Translations under genes and position numbers: made by a program
Part shown: positions 1 through 11,782 of the stretch, in pieces
Layout of the letters: each line of letters starts with the position of its first letter
Numbering within the stretch: the first letter of the stretch is position 1
Notes under the pieces: generated by a model
Told to the model about the DNA's origin: nothing
What the model saw: only the letters and a program-made list of their open reading frames with translations
Database searches by the model: none
Origin: Paguma larvata
Taxonomy: Eukaryota; Chordata; Mammalia; Carnivora; Viverridae
Assembly: GCA_030068075.1 (NCBI GenBank)
Contig: CM057823.1
Coordinates: forward strand, 15,472,485 to 15,536,484
DNA length: 64,000 nt
Reading direction: 5' to 3'

Positions 1-867
1 GCCTATACGTTGATCTTTAAAAACATATACACAACCCTGGTACATTAATATTTTAAAAAATTATAAGCAATCATTTGGACTTCTGCTGGGCCGGCTTATC
101 TTTGCATGATCGAAGTAAGAAGACCATCTGTAGCATTTTTCTCCACTTCTCTTTGCTTTATTAATTTTATTAACATTGATTAGTGGTGTTAGTCTTTTGG
201 TGCATAAGAAGTACCAATCGTTCGGTAAAGTAAGGAATTACAGACTTCTGCTGGGGAACACTTAGCTAACACAGTGTTCTCATGGGAATTTCGTTAATTC
301 ACACTGGTCATCCTTCTAGTTAACAAATTTCATAGGATTCAGAAACTGGAAGGATTTGGAACTTACACATTATTTATTTAAATAAATTAATTTTTTTAAT
401 GTTTATTTATTTTTGAGAGAGAGAGAAAGAGCAGAGCACGAGCAGGGAAGGGGCAAAAAGAGAGGGAGACACAGAATCCGAAGCAGGTTCCAGGCTCTGA
501 GCCGTCAGCACAGAGCCCGACGCCGAGCTTGAACCCACAGGCCGTGAGATCATGACCTGAGCTGAAGCTGGATGCTTAACTGACTAGGCCACCGAGGCAC
601 CCCCACATTATTTAAGTGTCTTATTATAGAGAAACAAACTTGAAATCCATAAATGTTACATAATTGCCCAAGATTGTCTAAGAAGTACAAGAGCCGAAGC
701 TAAGAATTTTATCTCCCCTTTTGCTCTTCCCGCCATGGGCCCTGCCCTGTAGGAAATACAGAGGTTTTACTGCGTGTTGAAACTGCATTGTGTGGGAAAC
801 ACTAGTGTATAAATGTGAGAGTGTACGTGTGTGTACACACACTGAGGTCTAGTTTCTTCTTTTTCAG
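1..867 (+). other. TRMT9B: TRMT9B intron (3' part)
   Basis: Non-coding sequence upstream of the TRMT9B terminal exon. It ends in a pyrimidine-rich tract and AG acceptor (about 851-867), directly followed by coding sequence that needs one base from the previous exon. It contains one CAN SINE (377-604) and a short alternating TG/AC run near 820-842. No other exon is recognisable. The upstream exons, which hold the start codon and the methyltransferase core, lie left of the window. Confidence 0.8.
377..604 (-). mobile_element. CAN SINE (tRNA-Lys derived, felid type)
   Basis: Reversed CAN SINE: T/A-rich tail, GA-rich stretch, then the reversed B box and A box ending in 'gaggcacccc'. A perfect 10-bp target-site duplication, acattattta, flanks it at 367-376 and 605-614. 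Confidence 0.9.
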
Positions 868-1895
868 TCATACATCATTTTTCTACAAAACAGAGGAGAA
901 TCAGAGCAATAAAAGAAATGGCCAGGGTCTTGGTTCCTGGGGGTCAGCTGATGATTTACGTTTGGGCCATGGAACAAAAGAACCGGCACTTTGAGAAGCA
1001 AGACGTGCTTGTCCCGTGGGACAGGGCCTTGTGTTCCCAGCTCCTCTTCGACGCCAGCCCGCCTGGGAGAAAGCAGCAGTGCGGACATCCGGAAAGAAGC
1101 CATCCCTCCCATCCTCCTTGCTCTGTCTGTAGCTGCTCTGTTTGTTTCAAAGAGCAAGGTCATTCCAAACGCTCCCACAGCATGGACTATGAACCGATGA
1201 TGGCCGGGGCCTGTTGTGCGACTATTTCTAAGGAAGGAGAGGAAGAAAATGGATCCTATAACACATTCGGAAAATCTTTTCGTTCCTGGTTTTTCTCTAG
1301 GTCTTTGGATGAGTCAGCTCTGAGGAAGCACATTGAGAGAGTGAGGCCCCTGAATAATACAGAGGGTTGGGCCGACGGCACTATATCGATCCAGCCTTCC
1401 AGACAGTCCCGTTTAGACTTAAATCATCAAGAGCCATTTTCAACAAGAGAGCAAACTTTGGATGAAGATGTGTTTGCGGAGACTTCCCCAAAACAACTAG
1501 AGTGGCTGAGAGCACCAGCCACAAAGAAACACCTGCATGCAGCCCAGCAAGAAGTTAGGAGAAACGGAGATGGGAATTTTCTGGAAAGCACCAGTACCAA
1601 TGCGAATCGTGTGAATGCAGGTGATTTAGAAGAAGGTAACCCTTCTGGTAAAATACTGCAAAGGATTTCTGCGGTCGACTCCACAGATTCCAACCCAGAT
1701 GACACAATTTCTGCTGAAGAACAACAGCCCAACGTCTCAGATTCCAGAGCCTTTATGCGCTACTACCATGTGTTTCGAGAGGGTGAGCTCTACAGCCTGC
1801 TGAAGGAGAACGTGTCAGAGCTGCAGATTCTGAGCTCCGGGAATGATCATGGCAACTGGTGTGTCATTGCCGAGAAAAAGGACAATTGTGATTGA
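868..1895 (+). CDS. TRMT9B: TRMT9B terminal coding exon (tRNA methyltransferase 9-like, C-terminal 341 aa)
   Basis: This is the last coding exon of TRMT9B (KIAA1456), a relative of yeast Trm9 and of the ALKBH8 methyltransferase domain; such enzymes methylate wobble uridines of tRNA using S-adenosylmethionine. The exon follows an AG acceptor at 866-867. It starts with two bases of a split codon and then reads IHHFSTKQRRIRAIKEMARV and LVPGGQLMIYVWAMEQ, the end of the Rossmann-type methyltransferase fold typical of Trm9-like proteins. A long serine- and charge-rich linker follows (about residues 60-300 of the exon), and the protein ends in a conserved-looking tail with GNDHGNWCVIAEKK. The stop is TGA at 1893-1895. 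The reading frame is open throughout. The human protein is about 454 aa, so roughly the first quarter lies outside the window. The ATG at 918 is internal and is not the start. Whether vertebrate TRMT9B is an active tRNA methylase is a family question the sequence cannot settle. Confidence 0.95.
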
Positions 1896-2247
1896 GACTA
1901 GATCATTTTAGACGATTCCTCCAAAAGATGGACCATGGTCTTTTCACCGGGTTTGGTATGGTTACCTGAATTTGCATCCCACTTTGTTATTTTTAATGCA
2001 GTTTTGCTTTGGTTTGTAGAGATGATGAATTGATAATCTTTTAAATCTTTGGATGAACACAGCCTGACATGTAAAGCATTTGACGAAGGGTGTTCATAAT
2101 TTTTAATATGAGAGAAAAGCAGCAGCAGTCGAAAATGAACTTAAATACGGTTAGGATTTTCTTTTCCCTGAAAGGTGAATTTATGATAAGGATACATGTA
2201 TATCATTTTTCAGTATTATATGTGGATTTTAATAGATTCTAGTTGTT

Positions 2248-2420
2248 GTCTTTTTTTTATTACTACTGAAGTAGAGTCAACATACAACGTATTAGTTTCA
2301 AGGGTACAACATAGTGATCTGACAATTCTGTACAAGATTCTCTTTTTTAGTAGACCTTTTCAGAACAGGATTTTTATAATCAGGAGCGAGGCGATTTCCG
2401 CTTCTCTGGTTATACTTTAG
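2248..2420 (-). mobile_element. L1 3'-end fragment (antisense)
   Basis: A T-rich start is followed by text resembling the reversed 3' UTR of carnivore/ungulate L1 ('tagtttcaagggtacaacat'). It is heavily diverged and only the first 100 bases are convincing. It lies in the presumed TRMT9B 3' UTR. Confidence 0.55.
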
Positions 2421-3503
2421 ATCTGTCTGCAAGATAACAGGTACACCCGTCCCTTGGCAAGTGTGTAAACTGAATGATGAGATACGGCATTTTGTTGCAA
2501 GGCCTTCATACTTCAGAAAAGCTAGACATGGTGGAGAGAGATGAATGGTTACGAGGACTTTTCTAAATGATAAGCAAACTTGCTTCCAAACACATAAATG
2601 ACAAGGCTTTCAGTATTGCTCAGAAGGCTTTTAAACAGGTATTGCCTGTGGCAATGTAGGGAGTGGTATGTGTAGGTATTAGAAGTTGTTGCAAGTGCCC
2701 ACGTGGTACTTTTCTGACCTTATTCGAAGCAGGAATGTCTACTTAATGTAAGACCAAGAGTGACTAAGAAGGGGTTTTCAGCTAGAATGATGCTTTTCTC
2801 ATGAACCGAAGGGATGTTTAGGAAATGAGAATCTGACTGAAGCACTACTTCACTTCGGCTCGCAATATAAAGAGATGGTTAAGGGGCAAGTTTTTGTCCT
2901 TGACAGAGGATCTGTTGTTGGATTTTAAGAACTCTGGGCATTTATCTTATTGAAAGCCACATTTTATTAGTTCTATTAGGAACTGATGCAGAATTAGGTC
3001 CTAGGAAGGAAAGGCTGAGTTTCTGACTCTATTTGTTCTGAGTTTCTATTGTTTCTGTAGACACACAAACAGATCGGGTGCTGTACGGTCCCTACACCTG
3101 TTCAAATTTAACTGGGTCTGTTTAAATCTGCGGTGGGTCAGGAGACAGATATAATTAGGAGTCGACATTTGACAGAAGCCTTTTTAATTTATGGACCACT
3201 GTAATGCTGGACAAAAATCCGATTCTTGTTTTTTGTATAACAGTTCATTTATTTTAGGTTCTTTTTCCCTTCGGTGATTGTGCTCATCTTAAAATAATGA
3301 CGCTACTTTTAAAGAAACATAAGGGATTTTTAACATTTATCCAAAAATGACTGACGTGTATAACTCTCTTTAGGCTTTAAAATAAGATCACATATCACCT
3401 CTTTGGTTGGTGAGGTTGTCTGGTGGAAATGAGATATATGATTTGTATTGTTCAGTGCATAGTACACATTGGAGGGACAATGAAAACAGACCTAAGAGTG
3501 GAA

Positions 3504-3509
3504 AATAAA
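3504..3509 (+). promoter_or_regulatory. Candidate poly(A) signal AATAAA for TRMT9B
   Basis: First canonical AATAAA after the TRMT9B stop, about 1.6 kb downstream. A GT/T-rich stretch ('ttagtgtcttcc') follows directly. Other hexamers further right compete with it, so use is uncertain. Confidence 0.3.
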
Positions 3510-5034
3510 TTTAGTGTCTTCCATTTCTTAAATGAGGACATTAAACATGAGTATAAGCGGTCTTCTTGGTAGAAAGAAAATACTCTCAGAGTTGGAGAAG
3601 TTCTTACAATTAAAGCGTGATGGCCTTTTTATTAGGAGTGGATTTTTCCTTTCCCTGAGCTTGTTGTCACTTATATCTTTGATGTGGGACTCGGTTTATT
3701 AGACCGCACCAAGAAAGCTTTGCGCTAACCTGTGTGAGTCACCTCCTCTGCATACGCCCTACTTTACGGAAGATGATTCTCCAGAATGTTTCTTGAGAAA
3801 GATTTTCACATAATTTTGACAGGGGTGTAAATAAGAAGCCACTTAATAATAGCAATCCTTCGTTCTTCATCTGCTGAGCACAAGAATTCTATGCATCCAG
3901 ACATTATTTTGTACGTAAATACTTAACTCTGTGGTTGGTAACCTCTCTTGGGTATATTTCGTGTGAAAAGCACGCTTAACTCTAACTTCTGCCTTTGAGG
4001 ATAGATACATACATGTTGCTGAAGAGCCAGGCTAATGTAAATATCGTAATCATTTAAAAATCTTGCTGTTCTTTAGGACTGTCCTCAAAAGGAAATACAA
4101 ATCATAAGTGAGTGTAAGCACACACAGTTTTTACCTGTGAGTGTTCGGTCTGCCTTAACTTGCTTAATTATAGATTTCATTGATCTATCTGAATATGAAA
4201 AGTTGGACTCCATTATTAATACTGGATCGAACAGGGTCTTTCCTGTTCCTTGCTGGCATCCCTGCAGAGTCCTACTATCTGAAGGAACGGGAAATGTTTG
4301 GGAGATTACCAGAGGGTCTTCCTCACTGCCTTACTGATGCCTCACTCACCTATTCAAGGATTACATACAAACAGTCAGATGATTCGGGGCAAACTGCATT
4401 AACATGGGGAAAGAATGCAATCAAAATACCACTACAGTGGGATCAGGCAGGTGACCTCTGTAAATTATTAATTTTTACGTTGTCACTAAAGTGTCATGTA
4501 ACTACCAAACCATGTGATGACTATCTCAGATTATCTTATTGGTCTGGTCCTTCCTTCTCACACTGTTCTGTGCAGGATGGTGGAGGAGTCCTGTGTCTAG
4601 TTTGCTCTTCTGTGTTCTTCCAAATTCTAGATGTCAATCCAGAATTCCTGTATATTTTAATTGACCATCCGTTGAGTGGGCAAAAACTTGGAGGTAATCC
4701 AGACAGAAAACAATTCACATACAAATCATCCAGGAAATTAATGTCATTGAATATTAATGGCCACACAGAAAATAAGCACTGATTTTTTTTTTTAATAAAA
4801 AGAAATGGGTTTAGAAGAGGACAGAGGGACTAACCAAGTTGTTGACCTTGGTCGGGAGCTGTCAGCATGCAGTTTGGAAGGGAGGGAGGACAGGAGGTCT
4901 AACTACTGGCCAAGCAGATGTGTCCTTGGAAAAACAAATTAGAGCAGACCTGAGCTTTTCTCTATCATGTAGAAAATATGAAATAATAATTATAAGAGCA
5001 GCTAACTTTTCCTAAAATCTACAATTATTTTATC

Positions 5035-5216
5035 TGTAATCCTCACCACAGCCCTCTGAGATAAATGTACTTATTGTTTCCATCTTGCAGATAAGGAAAA
5101 CTGAGGCCTAAAGAGATTAATTAAATTGCCTAATATCACACACGTAGTTAGTATCATACAGCTAGTAAGGGGCGGGGTTGAGATCCAAATGCAGACAGGC
5201 TGGCTCCTAGCCTGAG
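5035..5216 (+). mobile_element. MIR SINE relic
   Basis: Carries the MIR order: 'aatcctcaccacagccctctgag', a 'cagataaggaaaactgaggc' core, a copy of the 'cacacagctagtaag' motif and 'gatccaaatgcagaca' at the 3' side. Moderately diverged from the consensus I remember. Confidence 0.8.
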
Positions 5217-6418
5217 CCCTCCAGCACGACACCATAAGCGCCCAGTCATGGTCAAGGCAGACTATAAGAGCCTTTCAAGGTAAGTGTGATTAACCTCTTT
5301 ACAAAAGAACCTCAGCAAAGTTAAGCAAAGATTTCATAGTTACACAATAATTGGATAGTAATTCCTTACATAGTCCCCCCATCTTTCCACCTATTTTTTT
5401 TTTTATTTGTGAGTCTGTTTCAATTTGATTTTAATTAAAAAAAAAAGTCTTCGGTCACAAAATGATCACGTCTCTCCAGCTCTTCCCACCCTTTAATCAT
5501 TGTATTACTGTGTTTCCATTTTATAGGTCAGAAAATGGAGGCTATTCAGACATTTCCCTCCTTTTGTTTGTTGACTGAACCCTTCTTTGTGCCAGATGCA
5601 TGGAATATGAGGCAATGCATATCAGGTGTGTTGAGTATATGCAGGATATTAAAATTAAGCGACCTGAAAGTGCCAGGCTGGGGCCGTTTCATGTCTGTTG
5701 TATACCTACAACCACGTTGTACTGTTTAGTTGAACTAATATATGAAACCCCCTCTTAAAGAATCACCACGCATATTAGCATACTTGAGTCCTACCCTAAA
5801 GTAATCTCGGACTTGACTGAGCTTGCCCTTGGCACGTGAACGTCATCCAACACAAGCATTCCGAGAAGCATGTTTAAGAAAGTAATGTGTCTGATAGAAT
5901 AAAATGCAGACTCTTTCGGCTGGCGCCCAGGCTCTCCGTACACTGACTGTAAACTATTTTTCAGCCTTGCAATCACACCCACTTTTTTCTGTCCTGCAAT
6001 CTGCTGCTTTACACAATGTCTTTATTAGAAATTACATAATGACAAGTAATTACCGCATCCCGTAGATATAAACTTGGATTTCAAATGCCACCATTGTAAT
6101 CCTCCAAAGAAAAATGCGTGGCGTGGGCCTCGCTCCGCCAATTCAAAGGGCGTATGAGGTAAGCGTTATCACCCCCTCCATCCAGCAGATGGAAAACCAC
6201 GGGAGCAGAAAGGCGTTACAGAGGCTTCCGCAGACCCCAAACCAGAATGCTCCCTCCTCTTTTCCCAGCCTTGACTCCAAACTATGATTACTGGTTTCAT
6301 TGTATACACTCCAGATCAATTGTCCACAGAACTGGAGCAGGGATATTTTAAAAGAACTCTCACCAACCAAGAATGGAAATTACAACGCAGATAGGAAGCA
6401 CTCAGGCATGGCACAGAA

Positions 6419-6440
6419 ACACACACACACACACACACAC
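6419..6440. repeat. (AC)n microsatellite
   Basis: About eleven uninterrupted AC units. Confidence 0.95.
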
Positions 6441-8097
6441 GCAGGAACCTAAGAGAGCTGATCAGAGAGAAAATACCAGCTGTGATTTGTCCTATTTTTG
6501 ATCCCCCATGGGTCCCACACTCTGGGATGCATTAGTAGGAATGTCAGTCCTTTCATATTCTGCCCCCTCTGAGGAAGCAAGCCTTCCTCAGCTGACGAGG
6601 CGCCCGTGATGGCCTCTCTGGATGGGATTAGAGCTCGCGCACATCCTATGCCCAATCCGATGGGCCACTTGTGAGAATCGCTTGTCAAACGGGATCCCTC
6701 ATCTGGCAAATAAACATATTTTGTCTCTTCTTCAACTGCAGCTGGGAAAAATAAAGCTTACCTCAACCCAATTAATTAGGAATTAATCCATATGAAACGG
6801 TATGTTTTCTCCACGTGAAACATGTGCTTTTCTCTGGATACCACCTCCGCCTGGAGAAGACCACCCCCGAGCCCGGTCAGCCAGGGCGCCTTCTGCTGCT
6901 AGAACGTGCCTCCACCGAGCCGCATCAGGGCCACGGCAGCGGCGGGCACAGCGCCCTGTTACTTCCCACCACGGTTGTGAAGGTCACCACGGTTAATCTG
7001 TCTCCAGCGTCACTGAAAAAGTGACATTTACATTTATACTCACCGTGCAAGGAATTTGGTTAAATGACAAGCGTTGCTGTAATGAGCTAACCATTCCACT
7101 TCCATCAGCTTTTCTATTAAGGCAGCGGCAGGGACTCCCTCAGGGGAGGACTCCCTCCATTCAGAAGGCTCCCTAGTATGACCCTGGCGGAAGTCCCGAG
7201 AAACTACATATGTGGAACTGTGAAAACTGTCCCGTTTTCTTTAGATGTTCTTGTAAATATGTATTCTGTAAATATATATATATAATATCGTGATATATAA
7301 TACTATAGATTGCTAGACATCTAGTGTTAGTTGTCGATAGTGACCAAGAAACAGTGGTCCTGGTAATGTACTTGTCCAAACATTAAATTACCACTTACCA
7401 GAGAAATGCATTTTATTAATAGATTCGTTTTTGTTTCAGGGAAATGGCAAACTAATTGTTAAATATTGTTGTGCTGCTTCTGAGTTGACATGCCTATTTG
7501 TACCAAAAGTGCAAAAACCTTTTTTCTACAATTAAAAGTTGAACTTTTCCCAGAAGCAGCTAGCAATAGTTTTAAAAGCACAAACTGATGTAAAGTATCT
7601 TGACTGTTATCGTAATCTGAAGATCTTTAATTTGCATTAACCAATGATGTTTAGGATTTTTTTGTAACCAGTATTATTTAAAACGGTGTAATTTGTATGC
7701 CTATGACATGCATTTGGCAGTTTATTTAAATTATGTGTAAGGGTACTTTTAAAAACTGTTACTAGACAAACAAAATTTTGCCTTTTATCTCCATTCGGAG
7801 TGCAACGGGACCGGTTTTGTTCTCTGTCAACTCAGACAGCCACCTCTCCTTACCCTTCGAAAGAATCAGGCAAATTCGTATTTGAATTCTATTGCCATTG
7901 TCTAAAGGAAACCAAACTAACCGTTAATGCAGATTGTCTTGAAAGGGTCAGTAAAAGAATATTATTGACTAAAAAAAAAATCTTTTAAGATGAATAAAAA
8001 TGTGTTAGGCTATCCCAAAGCGCGTGTGGAAATGGGGTACCGATATGGACAGAACATCAGTTTTTACCTTCTTGGAAGGCGAGCGCCTTCACTGACC

Positions 8098-8118
8098 CAC
8101 GCCCCCTGGCGGCTCCTT
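8098..8118 (-). promoter_or_regulatory. CTCF-like motif
   Basis: The complement reads GCCGCCAGGGGGCGTGG, close to the CTCF core (C-CAG-GGGGC-G). Motif match by eye only. Confidence 0.35.
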
Positions 8119-8416
8119 CTCGGGGTCGGGTGGGAAGGAACAGGGCGCCGTGCCTGCCGCTGCCGTGGCCCTGACGCGGCTGGCCAGGCTTGGGGGGGGG
8201 GGCAAGCCTGACCACCTCCCGTTCTCTGGGAGGGGACGGAAGAGGCTACATTTCCCGGAGCATTGGTTTGCCCCTCATGGTGGCTGCTCAGAGGCAAAAC
8301 CATAAAGTCCCGATAACAAAATACACCCTGTGCCAATCTTTGGGCAAGAATCCATGAAATCTCGGCCATGTGTCTTCGCTCTTTGGGAGATATCTCAGTT
8401 TTAAAACACTGCTAAT

Positions 8417-8611
8417 GGGGCACCTGCGTGGCTCAGGCAGTTAAGCATCCAACTTTGGCTCAGGTCATGATCTCGCAGTTCCTAAGTTCAAGCCCCGTGT
8501 CTGGCTCTGTGCTGATGGCTCGGAGCCTGGAGCCTGCTTTGGATTCTGTGTCTCCCTCTCTCTCTGCACCACCCCCCCTTGCTCTCTCTCTCTCTCTCAA
8601 AAAAAAAAAAA
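8417..8611 (+). mobile_element. CAN SINE
   Basis: Starts 'ggggcacctgcgtggctcag', has a B-box-like 'gttcaagccccg', a TC-rich tail and an A-run. Imperfect flanking repeat: ctgctaat on the left, ttgctagt on the right. Confidence 0.9.
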
Positions 8612-9142
8612 TTGCTAGTTATTGTCCTTAGAAACCATCACATGTTCCATCTTTGTGCCGTCTTCCATTTTTTGAAATATCTCAGCACAAATTCAGATGA
8701 AGAGCTATCTCCTTAACAGATCTGTCAGCAGATTCTAGTTCTCTCCATGGTTGGATTCAAAGGAAACAAAGTTTCGAACCTGGTTTTTACTCTACACATC
8801 ACGCCCAACTCAGTCCCCAGGAAGCCGCACCACTCCCCCCCCCCCCCAGCGGCCTCTGCCAGGGGAAAACTGCCCGATGTTTGAACTGCCAGGGACCTTA
8901 GCTGCCGCTGACTCCAAGGAGAAGGGATGTGCCCACGCCAGGCCCCAGACCTGCCCTTCCCCCAGCACCCGCACTCTCTGCCCTCCTCATGGGCCGCTGC
9001 GCCCCCGCCCCACCCCCCGGGTCTTCCAGGAAAATGGCCTGAACCCACTGCTGGGTGTTGATTTTCTTTTTCACCTTCCTATAGCCTTTTCCATTTAGGG
9101 TATTTTACAGTATCCCACCGTATTTAAAAGCCTTCTTTTCAG

Positions 9143-9342
9143 TTTTTTAAAATTTGTTTATTTTTGAGAGAGAGAGAGTACAAGTGGGGGAGGGGCAGAA
9201 AGAGAGGGAGACGATCCAAAGCAGGCACCAAGCCCTGAGCTGTCAGCACACAGCCTGACGCCGGGCTTGAACCCACAAACTGTGAGATCATGCCCTGAGC
9301 CGAAATTGGATACTTAACCGCCTGAGCCACCCAGGTGCCCCC
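9143..9342 (-). mobile_element. CAN SINE
   Basis: Reversed element with 'tgagagagagagagtacaag', the reversed boxes and the end 'gagccacccaggtgcccc'. A ccttct flanking repeat is visible on both sides. Confidence 0.9.
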
Positions 9343-9521
9343 AACCTTCTGGAATCATCCACAATGTTTTCCTTTATATTTTTCCAATTGAAAAAAAAAG
9401 GGGGCGGGGAGCGGGGAGCTGGTGAAGACCTTTCCAGCTCCGGTCACTTTGCTACTTGATATCTTTGTCCTCCTTGTCAGCCCCAGCCCCAACCTCCAGG
9501 AGCAAACTCGATTTGCCATTC

Positions 9522-9672
9522 TTTGGGGGGGGGGGGGCGGGGAGAGAAGGAGCGTGGGAGGGGCGGAGGAAAAGAAAATGCCAATGGAGCCCAACGTGGG
9601 GCTCAGTCTCACGACCACAATTCCTTGATCTGAGCTGAAATCGAGCCGGATGCTTAACCACCCAGGCGCCCC
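9522..9672 (-). mobile_element. CAN SINE, shortened, with G-run
   Basis: Reversed CAN SINE ending 'cttaaccacccaggcgcccc'. The tail side is replaced by a run of about 13 G and a purine stretch, and the usual middle section is missing. Confidence 0.75.
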
Positions 9673-9951
9673 TCGCGTTTGCCAAGGGCCCGCTGCATGG
9701 GGGTCGAAAGGAGCTCTCCCACCCACCCTGACCCCCAGCCTGCCTTTTGGTGAGGAAGAGTCCGGCTCTGGCTGATGGAATTCAGCGCCTGGGATCAGCT
9801 GGCCTTGGAGGGCCATGTCTCAACCTCACTTTATCTTCCGCCAAGAGAACCTCTCCTCTTAGATCCTGTCGGTCTAAGTCCCTGCTCCCCTCATCCTCTG
9901 TGACTCCCAGGTGTGAAGAATAGATGTTCATTATGCATGAGATTTTAACTA

Positions 9952-10373
9952 CAGTTCCCCTTATCTGCGAGGAATATTTTCTGAGATGCCCTGTGGATGC
10001 CTGAAACTGCGGATAGGACCAAGCCCTCTATATACGATGCTTTTTCCTACACATACACACCTATGATAAAGTTTAATTCATACATTAAACATAGCAAAAG
10101 ATTAACAATAGCTAATAATAAACAGAACAATAACAATACACTGTCATGAAAGTTATGCAAAAGGGTCCCTCATAGAATTTGTTTATCAAAAGACAGCACT
10201 CGCCCTTCCCGTGGCGACACGAGATGAGAAAATGCCAACGCGATGAGAGGAAGCAAGGTTACTCACGTAAGTTTTGTGACGCGGCAGGAGGGTCAGAAGG
10301 AGGAGCACCCGATTTGGCCCGAGCTTGACTGCGGGCAATGAGACTGTGGAAACCTCGGACAAGGGGATGGCCG
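9952..10373. mobile_element. Tigger-like DNA transposon relic
   Basis: Begins CAGTTCCCCTTATC next to TA (9950-9951) and ends 'aaggggatggccg' followed by TA (10374-10375). The interior ('cctatgataaagtttaatt') matches the second copy at 30202-30655. TA target and inverted CCCCTTATC / AAGGGG ends fit Tigger/pogo-type elements. The subfamily is not named. Confidence 0.6.
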
Positions 10374-10512
10374 TACCCGGGCACAGGTGAAATCGATGAT
10401 GTGTGCTTGCTCCTCAGAGTCCCTGAGCAAGGGTTAAAGTGAAATCACCTGTGACCAATATCTCACCATCAGTTACTATCTTTTTCTTTCCCTTGAAAAG
10501 GGGCCACGGTAT

Positions 10513-10725
10513 ATTTTTTTAAATATTTATTTATTTTTGAGAGACGGATAGAGACAGAGCATGAGCAGGGGAGGGGCAGAGAGAGAGGGAGACACAGAAT
10601 CTGAAGCAGGCTCCAGGCTCTGAGCTGTCAGCACAGAGCCTGACGCAGGGCTCGAACTCACGGACCGCGAGATCATGACCTGAGCCGAGTCGGACGCTTA
10701 GCCGACTGAGCCACCCAGGCGCCCC
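10513..10725 (-). mobile_element. CAN SINE, near-complete and well preserved
   Basis: Reversed element with intact boxes and the end 'gactgagccacccaggcgcc'. The 13-bp target duplication (ggggccacggtat at 10500-10512, ggggccatggtat at 10726-10738) has one mismatch, which suggests a fairly recent insertion. Confidence 0.95.
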
Positions 10726-10738
10726 GGGGCCATGGTAT

Positions 10739-11580
10739 TTGGCTGAGCGAACAATGAAGGGCATGACATTTTGAGACACAAGGGGAAGTCCCTTCTGTGT
10801 TCAGAGCTCTCTTGCTCCAGAGGAGAACGAGACCAGGAAGCCAACCCCAGCTGTGGCTCTGAGAGGGCAGAGTCCCCAAGGGGTTGTCGATGGGAATGCC
10901 GTCCTGAGAGGAGCCCGGAGGAGCCCCGCTCACAGGGAGCCAGTTGAGGCAGCGAGCTGGGGCTCCGACACTGCCCCGGGAGCAGAAGGAAGGTGACACC
11001 CCTGTCACAGCCCCCTGTGTCCCATGCGCCTGAGCCCCACGTTTGGGAACCTCGGCGAAGATTCCTATGCCCAGGCTTGGCATGAAGTGGGAGGAGCCAC
11101 CATCTTCAAATGGTACAGCGGGCGTCCTCTGTAGGCCTTGCTCCCGCGCTGTACGTGAGACCAATGTGCCCATCCTGGACACGGGGACGGTGGTGAGCTG
11201 CCTATAGTCATCCACATCAGAGGCTGAAAGATTCTCACCGAAAGAAAAGCGGTTGGACCCCCAAATTTCGATGAGACTCCATGTGAGGCTGACTGTCAGG
11301 GTGTCCGAATCCAATCCCACACTCCTCTGTGTTATTACGGGGAGAGCGGGGGGACTGGAGCGTGCCAGCCGAAGTGACTTGCCCCTTCCCACACAGGCAG
11401 AGCTCTCCGCTCCCCGGCGGGCTCCTGAAGAAACTCACCTGCGTCACCTCATGAGGCCTCGGCCCTCAAAAGCACGTGACACTTGAAGAACCTGTCTTTT
11501 TTTCCTGACTTTTTTCACCCAAGAAAGGTACTGAAAACATGGGAACAGAAAGCACTTGCTTTTCCATTATTTTAAAGACG
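10739..11580. other. GC-rich unique intergenic stretch
   Basis: No repeat or gene recognised. A 239-codon open frame on the minus strand (10673-11392) runs partly through the adjacent SINE and shows no domain, so I do not call it a gene. Confidence 0.6.
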
Positions 11581-11588
11581 GTGATTTA

Positions 11589-11782
11589 GGGGAACCTGGG
11601 TGGTTCAGTCGGTTAAGTGTTTGACTCTTGATTTCAGTTCAGGTCATGATCTCAGGGTCCTCAGATCAAGCTCTGTGTCAGGCTCCACTCTGGGTCTGGA
11701 GTCTGCTTAAGATTGTCTCTCTCTATCTCTAAATAAATAAGTATATACATAAATAAATAATTTTAAAAATTAAAAAAATATA
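11589..11782 (+). mobile_element. CAN SINE
   Basis: Starts 'ggggaacctgggtggttcag' and ends in an AAATAAAT-rich tail. Perfect 8-bp target duplication gtgattta at 11581-11588 and 11783-11790. Confidence 0.9.

Larger units (their letters stand above)
1896..5030 (+). other. TRMT9B: TRMT9B 3' UTR and downstream sequence, end undetermined
   Basis: AT-rich, mostly unique sequence follows the TRMT9B stop. AATAAA hexamers lie at 3504-3509 and 4794-4799, and further ones at 6709-6714 and 7993-7998, so the 3' UTR could be about 1.6 kb or much longer. Neighbouring sequence does not single out one site. A small L1 3'-end scrap is embedded at about 2248-2420. The 200-aa frame at 4180-4782 has no recognisable domain and I treat it as chance. 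The 3' UTR assignment is certain only near the stop codon. Confidence 0.5.
5217..8416. other. Unique intergenic or 3'-UTR sequence, no gene seen
   Basis: Three kilobases with almost no young repeats. It has AT-rich blocks with homeodomain-like TAAT cores (near 6030-6060 and 6765-6785), an (AC)n run at 6419-6440 and a short AT microsatellite near 7270-7300. A GC-rich patch at 8090-8210 carries a CTCF-like motif and a run of ten G. No ORF has recognisable domains. The lack of SINEs may mean constrained sequence or a long TRMT9B 3' UTR. Confidence 0.6.

Noticed and set aside
918..1895. ORF beginning at the ATG at 918 as a complete 325-aa protein
   Set aside because: Coding sequence continues in frame upstream to a splice acceptor at 866-867, and residues before the Met match Trm9-like proteins; this is an internal exon start.
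4180..4782. 200-aa plus-strand ORF in the TRMT9B downstream region
   Set aside because: No recognisable domain; lies in presumed 3' UTR; the initial Met context and composition are unremarkable.
8417..8611. CAN SINE heads as tRNA genes
   Set aside because: They retain A and B boxes derived from tRNA-Lys but cannot fold as tRNA and continue into CT-rich SINE tails; the same applies to all copies.
10673..11392. 239-aa minus-strand ORF
   Set aside because: Its C-terminal end is translated SINE sequence and the remainder shows no domain or splice context.
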